NCBI GenBank assembly: GCA_017544265.1
Contig: JAFYEM010000008.1
Location: 1-64,000 of the forward strand
Reading direction: 5' to 3'
Origin: Bacteroidales bacterium
GTDB taxonomy: Bacteria; Bacteroidota; Bacteroidia; Bacteroidales; UBA932
Length of the DNA stretch: 64,000 nt
A program made the translations under genes and the position numbers. The notes under the pieces were generated by a model. That model did no database searches. It was not told the DNA's origin and saw nothing but the letters and a program-made list of their open reading frames with translations. Positions 1-7,332 of this stretch are shown here, piece by piece (position 1 is the stretch's first letter; the number at the start of each line of letters is the position of its first letter).

Positions 1-1
1 C

Positions 2-1624
2 AAGGCCGCTGACGTCGGCGCCGATATCGTGGGCAAGGTAGAGCAGGACATCCCCGAAGACGACCCCCGCAACCCCGCCACCATCGCCGACAACGTGGGT
101 GACAACGTGGGCGATGTCGCCGGCATGGGCGCAGACCTCTACGAGTCCTATTGCGGGTCCATCCTCGCGACCATGGCCCTGGGTGCGTCCGCTTTCTTCT
201 CCGAAGGCACTGCCATCCAGATGAAGGCCATCATGGCCCCGATGATGATCGCAGCCATCGGCGTGGTGCTTTCGATTATCGGAATCTTCGCAGTACGCAC
301 CAGGGAAGGCGCTTCGCTGAAAGACCTTCTCGGCTCGCTCAGCGTGGGCACAAACCTCAGCGCAATACTTATCGGATTGCTGACTTTCGGAGTGTTCTAC
401 ATTCTCGGCTTCGACGGCAAGAACGGCCTTCCCCAGTGGTGGCAGCTTTCGCTGTCGGTCCTGAGCGGCCTTCTCGCCGGCGTCATCATAGGCAAAATCA
501 CGGAATATTACACGTCTCACTCGTACAAGCCCACGCAGAAGCTTGCGGAGAGCGCGCAGACAGGTCCCGCGACCGTCATCATCAACGGCGTCGGCCTCGG
601 CATGATCTCCACCGCGGTGCCGGTGCTTACCATCGCCGTCGCGATTCTCCTTGCATACGGCTTCGCTACAGGTTTCCACTTCTCGACTGAAACCCTCAGT
701 TTAGGTCTATATGGTATTTCCATCGCGGCGGTCGGTATGCTTTCGACCCTTGGAATCACCCTTGCCACCGATGCCTACGGCCCTATCGCGGACAATGCCG
801 GCGGCAATGCCCAGATGTCTGAACTCGACCCTTCGGTTCGCGAGAAAACCGATATCCTGGACTCCCTCGGAAACACCACTGCAGCTACCGGAAAGGGCTT
901 TGCGATTGGTTCCGCGGCGCTCACGGCGCTCGCCCTGCTGGCTTCCTACATCGAGGAAATCAAGATTGGCTTCAGCCACATGGCTGCAAAGGGTGGGGAA
1001 ATGGCGGCGGAATTCGCCCGTCTCGCCCAGGGTTCAATCACCGATATAGTCGAGTACTATGACATAACCCTTATGAACCCTATGGTTCTGGTGGGTATTT
1101 TCATCGGCGCGATGATGGCCTTCCTCTTCTGCGGCCTCACCATGAACGCTGTCGGCCGTGCAGCCCAGAAGATGGTCATCGAAGTGCGCCGCCAGTTCCG
1201 CGAGATCGCAGGAATCCTTGAAGGCAAACAGAGGCCTGACTACACCTCCTGCGTGCGCATTTCCACCAAGGCCGCCCAGCATGAGATGATATTCCCTTCG
1301 CTGCTTGCGATAGTGGTTCCTATGCTCGTGGGTATCATTCTCGGCCCTGCCGGAGTCATAGGCCTTCTGGCCGGAGGACTTGGCGCCGGTTTCGTCCTGG
1401 CTATATTCCTCGCCAATTCAGGCGGCGCCTGGGACAATGCCAAGAAGTATGTTGAGGAAGGTAATTTCGGCGGCAAGAACTCTGCCAGCCACCACGCCAC
1501 CGTCGTGGGTGATACCGTAGGCGATCCTTTCAAAGACACCTCCGGCCCTTCGCTCAACATTCTCATCAAGCTTATGTCCATGGTCTCCATAGTCATGGCA
1601 GGCCTGACAGTCATGCTGCACTGA
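2..1624 (+). CDS. hppA: Membrane-bound ion-pumping pyrophosphatase (5' truncated by window edge)
   Basis: Integral membrane enzyme that couples cytosolic pyrophosphate hydrolysis to outward Na+ and/or H+ transport. The frame is open from base 2, so the N-terminal third lies outside the window; about 540 residues are visible. The first visible residues (KAADVGADIVGKVE) and the following NVGDNVGDVAG are the family's pyrophosphate/Mg-binding loops, and GDTVGDPFKDTSGPS near the C-terminus is the second acidic cluster. Many hydrophobic segments lie between them. In the motif GNTTAATGKG (about 868-897) the two diagnostic positions are Ala and Gly, not the Lys and Thr of potassium-independent pumps, so I infer the K+-dependent class, many of which pump Na+. 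No clear terminator follows. Confidence 0.96.
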   Translation, partial: KAADVGADIVGKVEQDIPEDDPRNPATIADNVGDNVGDVAGMGADLYESYCGSILATMALGASAFFSEGTAIQMKAIMAPMMIAAIGVVLSIIGIFAVRTREGASLKDLLGSLSVGTNLSAILIGLLTFGVFYILGFDGKNGLPQWWQLSLSVLSGLLAGVIIGKITEYYTSHSYKPTQKLAESAQTGPATVIINGVGLGMISTAVPVLTIAVAILLAYGFATGFHFSTETLSLGLYGISIAAVGMLSTLGITLATDAYGPIADNAGGNAQMSELDPSVREKTDILDSLGNTTAATGKGFAIGSAALTALALLASYIEEIKIGFSHMAAKGGEMAAEFARLAQGSITDIVEYYDITLMNPMVLVGIFIGAMMAFLFCGLTMNAVGRAAQKMVIEVRRQFREIAGILEGKQRPDYTSCVRISTKAAQHEMIFPSLLAIVVPMLVGIILGPAGVIGLLAGGLGAGFVLAIFLANSGGAWDNAKKYVEEGNFGGKNSASHHATVVGDTVGDPFKDTSGPSLNILIKLMSMVSIVMAGLTVMLH

Positions 1625-1701
1625 TGGATATGCCATAAGTGCAGTAGTAGAAACAAAAATAACCTGCCAGCGTTTTGGAACGTGACCGCTTCGATTAAAC
1701 G

Positions 1702-3135
1702 ATGAAGCAAAGTCGGGTATTAGGATTTATTGCAGGGGTTTTCGCCCTGATGGGTGTCCTCTGGGGAGTTTTCCCCGCGGAGGGCGTGAACGTCGCAGGG
1801 CTTAACCTGCGCTTCCCGTCCTATGCAGGGGCCCTTAAGGACGCTTCCGAGGTCAAGGTGAACGTGGACTCCGTAATAGCTGGAGTGAACAGCCGTTTCC
1901 GGATGGAAAACGACACCCTGGCATTCTACCGCCGCTTCCTGTATGAAAATCCGGACCGGATTTACCTTCCGGGCGACGATTATACTTTCTTTGACGACTT
2001 TTTCCGTGAGGCGGAAGGCGCCGTCCGTGAAGGCCGCACCGTCAGGGTGATGCATTACGGCGATTCCCAGATTGAACTCGACAGGATTTCTTCGGATTTG
2101 CGCCAGACACTTCAGGAGCGTTTCGGCGGCTCCGGAACAGGTCTTTTTCCCGCCCTTTCGAACGTTCCCTCGGCCTCCGTTACCAAATCGGCTTCAGGAG
2201 CCTTCGTGCAGTACACCATGTACGGCGACAGCACTACAGTCCGTGCGGGGCACAACCGCTACGGTCCGATGGCGCAGGTGGTCACCGTTTCCGGAGGAGG
2301 CAGCATGTCCATCCGTGCCACCACCTCGAAGACCGCCCGTCCGCTGGTTAAAAGTTTCTCCAGCGTGGCTGTGCTCTATGGCCGGGCCTCGCAGAATTTC
2401 TCGATAAAAGTAAGTTCCGATACGCTCAAGCCCGCCGTCCGCACCCTTTCCGGGGAGAGCGGTACGACCTGGTCGGTATGGACCTTCCCGAGGGAAGTCG
2501 TCCGCGCAGGCGTCCGTTTCACCGGCAGCGCAGAGCTTTACGGAGTGGCCACTGATTCTTCCGCTGGCATTGCCGTGGACAATGTTCCTCTCAGGGGCTG
2601 TTCGGGAACGATTTTCACCAGAATAAGCGAGCCTCTGATGACGGAGTCCTTCGACTTGCTGGACACCCGCCTGATTATCCTGCAGTTCGGCGGCAATTAT
2701 ATGCCCGTTATCAGAAACGACAGGGTAATAGCCGAATACTGCGAAAAGATAGCAGCCCAGATACAGTATTTTCACAGGGTGGCCCCCAAGGCAAAAATTC
2801 TGTTTGTCGGGCCTTCCGACATGGGTAAATCCTACGGCGGCAAGATAGTCACCTGGCCTCGCCTGCCGCAGCTGGTCGATGCCCTCAGGGTGACCGCGCT
2901 TGAAAATGACGCGGCTTTCTGGGATATCTTCTCCATGATGGGAGGGGAGAATTCCATGGTGCGCTGGGTCAAGCACAATCCGCCGTACGCCGGGTCGGAC
3001 TATATCCACTTTACGCCTGCCGGTGCGAAGGTGGTGGGTGAGACCCTGGCCAGGAGCCTTATGACATGCTACGATTTCTATGATTTGAGAAAAACCGTGC
3101 CGCCTTCCCGCGTCAAGGAAGCGATGAAGCGATGA
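1702..3135 (+). CDS. SGNH/GDSL-like hydrolase or O-acyltransferase partner, exported
   Basis: 477-residue protein with one N-terminal hydrophobic segment (residues 6-25), so exported or membrane-anchored. SGNH blocks are visible: GDSQ with candidate nucleophile Ser122, a Gly-Gly-Asn block with Asn332, and the C-terminal DYIHF block giving Asp433 and His436. The central region (about 150-310) is beta-rich and may be a carbohydrate-binding insertion. It overlaps the next SGNH gene by 4 bases, and that gene overlaps an MBOAT gene, as in AlgI/AlgX/AlgJ- or DltB/DltD-type systems where a membrane acyltransferase works with periplasmic SGNH proteins. A role in O-acetylating an exported polysaccharide is inferred from context; the substrate is unknown. 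Confidence 0.8.
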   Translation: MKQSRVLGFIAGVFALMGVLWGVFPAEGVNVAGLNLRFPSYAGALKDASEVKVNVDSVIAGVNSRFRMENDTLAFYRRFLYENPDRIYLPGDDYTFFDDFFREAEGAVREGRTVRVMHYGDSQIELDRISSDLRQTLQERFGGSGTGLFPALSNVPSASVTKSASGAFVQYTMYGDSTTVRAGHNRYGPMAQVVTVSGGGSMSIRATTSKTARPLVKSFSSVAVLYGRASQNFSIKVSSDTLKPAVRTLSGESGTTWSVWTFPREVVRAGVRFTGSAELYGVATDSSAGIAVDNVPLRGCSGTIFTRISEPLMTESFDLLDTRLIILQFGGNYMPVIRNDRVIAEYCEKIAAQIQYFHRVAPKAKILFVGPSDMGKSYGGKIVTWPRLPQLVDALRVTALENDAAFWDIFSMMGGENSMVRWVKHNPPYAGSDYIHFTPAGAKVVGETLARSLMTCYDFYDLRKTVPPSRVKEAMKR

Positions 3136-4322
3136 AAAGAGGCTTTCTGACGTTTTTGCTCGGGGTGGTATGTCTGTGCGCAGGTGCCCAGCGCTATCCG
3201 TTCATCAGGCCTCTTCCGTTCGAGTATCCCGGCGGCGAGGATGGGCGTACGGCAGGATTCTATGAAAAACTCGACCGTCTCGCCAACTATGGCGAGGGGG
3301 ATGTGTCCATAGTCCAGATTGGCGGATCGCATATTCAGGCGGGCTCCTGGTCGGGACGAATGCGCAACCGGCTGCTTTCACTCCGCTATGGGCTGGACGG
3401 CGGCCGGGGACTGGTTTTCCCGTTCGCCGCGGCTGCGACCAACACGCCTTTCTCCTATCGCAGCGAAGTGACAGGAGTATGGACATGGACCCGCTGTCTG
3501 GAAAGCGGCGAAGGGGTCGGCGCGAGCGGTCTCGTCGCCAGCACCGCGGACACGACCGCGACGGTTCTGATAGACCTGGACAGGGAAAAACGCGATCCGT
3601 GGGAGCCGTCTTTCACTTTCCGCAGCGTTGACCTTATAGGCACGGGGTCTATGGAGCCGCTGCTGGTGGTCGGCCGGGATACGCTCTATGCGGATTCTTT
3701 CGATGCCAAAAGCGGAATACGCCACTATGAGTTTCCGCACTATGCCTCCTGGTTCAAAGTCGTTTTCGCCGGGCCCGGCAAGGAATTCTCCATACGGGGT
3801 TTCTATCTGGACCGTCCGGGCGGCGGCCTGACCTACAACGGGCTGGGAGTAAACGGTGCCAGCACCAACTCCTGGGCCAGTTGCACCAATTTCGAGAGCG
3901 AGATGAAACTGCTTCGGCCGGATCTGGTGATTTTCTGCATAGGGATCAACGACCTTCAGGGAACGGAATTCCAGCGCGAACGCTTCATGCGCAACCACAG
4001 GGAACTGATTAAGCGTATCCGCCGGGCCAATCCGGACTGCGCCCTTCTCTTTGTTTCACCCACTGACAGTTACTACCGCCGCCGTTATCCGAACACCCTC
4101 TGTCCTGAAGCAGTGAAGGCCTGCCGCGACCTCGCCGCAGAGTACAAGGCGCCCTTCTGGGATCTCTTTGAGGTTATGGGCGGTCTCGGGTCTATAGAAA
4201 AATGGAACGAGGCGACTCTCGCGAGCGGCGACCTTGTGCATTTCAACCGCAGCGGTTACTATCTCATCGGGGACATGATGTTCAAGGCTTTGCGCGGGGA
4301 TTGGGCCGAGCACGGGAAATGA
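3132..4322 (+). CDS. Second SGNH hydrolase-like protein of the MBOAT cassette
   Basis: 396-residue exported protein with a cleavable signal peptide (hydrophobic core at residues 5-17, likely cut before Gln20). SGNH features are IGGSHIQ with candidate nucleophile Ser66, GINDLQ with Asn273, and DLVHF with Asp367 and His370. The Asp that normally precedes the nucleophile (GDS) is Gly here. It starts inside the stop of the first SGNH gene and overlaps the MBOAT start by 4 bases, so the three are probably translationally coupled. It is only weakly similar to its neighbour outside the blocks, which suggests two distinct roles rather than recent duplication. Acetyl transfer or deacetylation of a cell-surface glycan is the best inference. 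Confidence 0.8.
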   Translation: MKRGFLTFLLGVVCLCAGAQRYPFIRPLPFEYPGGEDGRTAGFYEKLDRLANYGEGDVSIVQIGGSHIQAGSWSGRMRNRLLSLRYGLDGGRGLVFPFAAAATNTPFSYRSEVTGVWTWTRCLESGEGVGASGLVASTADTTATVLIDLDREKRDPWEPSFTFRSVDLIGTGSMEPLLVVGRDTLYADSFDAKSGIRHYEFPHYASWFKVVFAGPGKEFSIRGFYLDRPGGGLTYNGLGVNGASTNSWASCTNFESEMKLLRPDLVIFCIGINDLQGTEFQRERFMRNHRELIKRIRRANPDCALLFVSPTDSYYRRRYPNTLCPEAVKACRDLAAEYKAPFWDLFEVMGGLGSIEKWNEATLASGDLVHFNRSGYYLIGDMMFKALRGDWAEHGK

Positions 4323-6151
4323 ACCTGTGGACTGTCATATCGGACTTCCTGAGGAACCTGTTCTCCTTTGACCAGGCGCATCCGCTGCTTTTCACACAAT
4401 TCTACTTCTGGGCCTTCCTGCTGCTGGTTTTCGCGGGATTTTCTCTGATCGGGAACAGGATTCTGCTCCGGAATACCTGGCTTTTCATCGCCAGCATCTT
4501 CTTCTATTACAAGACCAGCGGAATCTTTGTCTTCCTGCTGATATTTGTAATCACCTTCAATTTCTTCTCGGCCAAGGCCGTGCACCGTGCCCGCCGCCGC
4601 GCGGCAGCGGCCATCTGGATGGTCCTGAGCGTTGTCATAGACCTGTCTATATTAGCGTACTTCAAATATGCCTATTTCCTTGCAGATGTCATCGGCAACC
4701 TTCTCGGTACTGAAATTGTCGTGCGGGATATTTTCGGGATGGACGCCATAATCCTTCCCGTGGGCATCTCTTTCTTCACCTTCCAGGCCATAAGCTATGT
4801 CGTCGATGTCAAACGCGGCCGCATAGACCCGGTGAAAAATTATCTGGATTTCGGCTTCTACCTGTCTTTTTTCCCGCAGCTGGTCGCCGGCCCCATCGTG
4901 CGCGCCACCGAATTTGCAGGCCAGCTCCATAAGCCTTTCAAGCTGAGCCGCCGCTGGTTCGGAATCGCGGTTTTCTGGATAATGAACGGTTTGGTGAAGA
5001 AGATAATACTTAGCGACTATCTCGCAGTGAACCTCTGCGACAGGGTTTTCGCGGCGCCTATGATGTATTCCGGTTTCGAAAATCTCGCGGCCCTGTTCTG
5101 CTATTCCCTGCAGGTCTATGCTGACTTTTCGGGCTACACTGACATAGCGATAGGCGTGGCGCTGCTGATGGGGTTCTACCTGCCGAAGAACTTCAATTCG
5201 CCGTACAAGGCCCGCAACGCCGGAGAGTTCTGGAAGCGCTGGCACATGACGCTTTCCAACTGGCTGAAAGATTACCTCTATATACCTCTCGGTGGCAATC
5301 GAAACGGCACCCCGGGCACCTGGATAGTGATTTTCGGCATGGCGCTCATAGCGGTTTTCCTTTCGGGCTCCTGGGTGGTGGCGCTGGTGCTCGGCGTGGT
5401 GGCGGCCGGAATAGCTCTCTGGGCTCTTTTCCAGCCTTCTGCGCGGCGCAAGATAGTCACCAACGTGAACTCCATGAACACTATGCTGCTCGGGGGTCTG
5501 TGGCATGGCGCAAGCTGGAATTTCGTCATCTGGGGCGGGCTGAACGGGCTCGGAATGATTGTCTATAAAATCTGGAAGGGCTGGAATGTCTATGTCCGCG
5601 TCGCTGTCTGCGCGTCGCTTGCCCTTGTGCTTTTTGCTCTCACGCGGCTTGCGCCGGCGCCTGCGTGGAATCTGTTCTATGTCTGGATGCTGATAATCCT
5701 CGCCGGCGCCTTCATCCGCATGATAATCGTCGCCATCCTCTCCAGCTCCGCACCGGCATTCCTGAAGTGGCTGGACAATGCATGGGCGGTGCTCCAGACC
5801 TTCATTTTCATAACCTTCACCCGACTGTTTTTCCGCAGCGGCTCCAACCTCGACCCCGCACAGGCCAATGAGGAAGCCTGGCAGACGGCTACCGGCATGG
5901 TCCATCAAATCGGCTCGGCCTGGGACCTTTCCCTGCTCGGGGCGATGATTCGCCAGCATGCTCCGGTGCTGATACTCTTTGCCGCCGGTATGCTGATACA
6001 CTGGATCCCTGAACGCTTCAAGCGTCGCTACCGACTCGCCTTCGCGTCTCTTCCCCTCCCGGTAATGGCCCTTGCGGTCGTACTGATAATAGCCTTCTTC
6101 TATCAGTTCATCACCGCCGACCTCCAGTCCTTCATCTATTTCCAGTTCTAG
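4319..6151 (+). CDS. MBOAT-family membrane O-acyltransferase (AlgI-like)
   Basis: 610-residue polytopic membrane protein with about a dozen hydrophobic segments. The MBOAT core is present: KRWHMTLSNWLKDYLYIPLG, then LLGGLWHGASWNF with the expected catalytic His396. Family members move acyl groups, usually acetyl, across the inner membrane to sugars, teichoic acids or proteins; AlgI and PatA are the closest architectural relatives. An upstream ATG in frame exists, but the ATG at 4319 begins right at the signal-like membrane segment and overlaps the upstream stop (ATGA), so it is preferred. With two SGNH proteins upstream it forms a complete acylation cassette, but no glycan-synthesis genes lie next to it in this window. 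Confidence 0.92.
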   Translation: MNLWTVISDFLRNLFSFDQAHPLLFTQFYFWAFLLLVFAGFSLIGNRILLRNTWLFIASIFFYYKTSGIFVFLLIFVITFNFFSAKAVHRARRRAAAAIWMVLSVVIDLSILAYFKYAYFLADVIGNLLGTEIVVRDIFGMDAIILPVGISFFTFQAISYVVDVKRGRIDPVKNYLDFGFYLSFFPQLVAGPIVRATEFAGQLHKPFKLSRRWFGIAVFWIMNGLVKKIILSDYLAVNLCDRVFAAPMMYSGFENLAALFCYSLQVYADFSGYTDIAIGVALLMGFYLPKNFNSPYKARNAGEFWKRWHMTLSNWLKDYLYIPLGGNRNGTPGTWIVIFGMALIAVFLSGSWVVALVLGVVAAGIALWALFQPSARRKIVTNVNSMNTMLLGGLWHGASWNFVIWGGLNGLGMIVYKIWKGWNVYVRVAVCASLALVLFALTRLAPAPAWNLFYVWMLIILAGAFIRMIIVAILSSSAPAFLKWLDNAWAVLQTFIFITFTRLFFRSGSNLDPAQANEEAWQTATGMVHQIGSAWDLSLLGAMIRQHAPVLILFAAGMLIHWIPERFKRRYRLAFASLPLPVMALAVVLIIAFFYQFITADLQSFIYFQF

Positions 6152-6235
6152 GTCCGTGCTGCTTGCGAATGTAAGTGTGGTCCGGCGGGGCGGCAGGGAA
6201 AGTGGTACGGGTAATTTATTTTCCTTTACAGAATT

Positions 6236-6266
6236 TTTGCAGGTTAAAAAAGTTTTTATAACTTTG
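6236..6266 (+). promoter_or_regulatory. Bacteroidota-type promoter of tRNA-Val
   Basis: TTTG at 6236-6239 and TAACTTTG at 6259-6266, separated by 19 bases, match the -33/-7 consensus (TTTG, TAnnTTTG). Transcription would begin about 6272, just before the tRNA at 6277. Confidence 0.8.
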
Positions 6267-6276
6267 CGGTCCCTTT

Positions 6277-6351
6277 GAGGGTTTAGCTCAGTTGGTTTAG
6301 AGCGCTTGCTTGACAGGCAAGAGGTCAGCAGTTCAAGTCTGCTAATCCTCA
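6277..6351 (+). tRNA. tRNA-Val (anticodon GAC)
   Basis: Complete cloverleaf. Acceptor arms 6277-6283 (GAGGGTT) and 6344-6350 (AATCCTC) pair over seven positions with one G-T. The D arm is GCTC/GAGC. The anticodon stem CTTGC/GCAAG encloses TTGACAG, so the anticodon is GAC, reading valine GUC/GUU. The T arm contains GTTCAAG. No CCA is encoded; the 3' end must be added. It has its own promoter just upstream. Confidence 0.95.
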
Positions 6352-6352
6352 C

Positions 6353-6387
6353 AAAAAATGCCCCGGCCGTTTTCTCACGGCCGGGGC
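6353..6387 (-). terminator. Rho-independent terminator of nagB
   Basis: Perfect 10-bp stem 6360-6369 / 6378-6387 (GCCCCGGCCG and its complement) with an 8-base loop. Read on the minus strand the stem is followed by A and six T at 6353-6358, a classic terminator for nagB. On the plus strand it lies just after the tRNA and could also end that transcript, though the T tract is weaker there. Confidence 0.85.
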
Positions 6388-6407
6388 GTTTGTATTGATA
6401 CCCTCTT

Positions 6408-7202
6408 CTACAGATTTTCAGCAGCCTCGACGGCTTTGAAATAGCGGTAGGAGTTGACCTTGAGTTCGCCGACTGCATTTTCGTCGCAGACGATGAAACC
6501 GGCCGGGTGGGCCTGCAGGGCGCTGACAGTGCAGTAGTGTGACATAGGGCCTTCGACAGCGTCGCGGATGGCGCGGGCTTTCTTGGAACCATAGGCCATG
6601 ATGATGACTTCCTTGGCGCTCAGTACGGTAGCGACGCCCACGGACATAGCCTGCTTGGGAACCTTGTTAAAGTCGTTGTCGAAGAAGCGGGAATTTACTT
6701 CGCGGGTGTCCTGGGTGAGGGTTACGACCCTGGTGCGGGACTCAAGCGAGGAGAAGGGCTCGTTGAAGGCGATATGCCCGTCTTCTCCGATACCGCCGAG
6801 GAAGAGGTCGAAACCGCCGGCCTCGACGATGGCTTTCTCATAGTCGGCACATTCTTTCTCCGGATCGGGAGCGTTGCCGTTGAGGATGTGGATATTTTCC
6901 GCGGGTTCGTCTATGTGGTCGAAAAGGTATTTGTGCATGAATGAATGGTAGCTCTCGGGATGGCTCTCGGGAAGGCCCACATACTCGTCCATGTTGAAGG
7001 AAATGACATTTTTGAAGGAAACTTCGCCAGCCTTGACCATACGGATGAGTTCGGCGTAAGTTTCGATGGGGGTGGAACCGGTGCAGAGACCGATGACGAA
7101 AGGTTTGGAAGACACGGCGGCCTTCTCATTGATTCTTTTGGCAATGTAGCGGGCTGTCCACACGGAGGCGGAAGCAGAATCAGGACGAATGATAACTTTC
7201 AT
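6408..7202 (-). CDS. nagB: Glucosamine-6-phosphate deaminase
   Basis: 264 residues, matching the usual NagB length. It converts glucosamine 6-phosphate to fructose 6-phosphate plus ammonia in the cytoplasm, feeding amino sugars into glycolysis. Catalytic residues align one for one with the E. coli enzyme: Asp72 in NMDEYVGLP, and Asp141, His143 and Glu148 in GEDGHIAFNEP; the phosphate loop is CTGSTP. The start at 7202 (MKVIIRPD) is chosen because it matches family N-termini and lies downstream of a good promoter at 7260-7291; the longer frame upstream crosses that promoter. It is divergent from a NagB-like/PIG-L fusion gene. Confidence 0.97.
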   Translation of the reverse strand: MKVIIRPDSASASVWTARYIAKRINEKAAVSSKPFVIGLCTGSTPIETYAELIRMVKAGEVSFKNVISFNMDEYVGLPESHPESYHSFMHKYLFDHIDEPAENIHILNGNAPDPEKECADYEKAIVEAGGFDLFLGGIGEDGHIAFNEPFSSLESRTRVVTLTQDTREVNSRFFDNDFNKVPKQAMSVGVATVLSAKEVIIMAYGSKKARAIRDAVEGPMSHYCTVSALQAHPAGFIVCDENAVGELKVNSYRYFKAVEAAENL

Positions 7203-7259
7203 TTGTTTGATAAAATTGTAGTTTAACGTATTCGGAGACACGGCGGTCTCCAGCGGACA

Positions 7260-7291
7260 CAAAATTAGAAAAATTTGTGATACTGGGCAAA
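7260..7291 (-). promoter_or_regulatory. Promoter of nagB, overlapping the divergent promoter
   Basis: On the minus strand TTTG (7288-7291) is separated by 20 bases from TAATTTTG (7260-7267), a full match to the Bacteroidota consensus. It overlaps the plus-strand promoter at 7274-7305, so polymerase cannot occupy both at once. Confidence 0.82.
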
Positions 7292-7305
7292 AAAAATTAA
7301 ATTTG
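7274..7305 (+). promoter_or_regulatory. Promoter of the NagB-like/PIG-L fusion gene
   Basis: TTTG at 7274-7277, 20-base spacer, TAAATTTG at 7298-7305. Transcription would begin about 7312, which excludes upstream in-frame starts (7303, 7309) and supports translation from 7333. Confidence 0.8.
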
Positions 7306-7332
7306 AAAATGCTAAAACAAACCAGAATCTCT

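Noticed and set aside
1625..1701. Possible terminator or riboswitch before the SGNH gene
   Set aside because: 77 bases without a convincing hairpin, promoter box or conserved aptamer pattern.
6152..6235. Possible small RNA or terminator between the MBOAT gene and tRNA
   Set aside because: No stable hairpin or T tract was found; the only clear signal is the tRNA promoter at 6236.
4652..6592. Long open frame on the minus strand opposite the MBOAT gene
   Set aside because: Composition is Arg/His/Glu-rich shadow translation, no family motif, and the opposite strand encodes a clear MBOAT protein.
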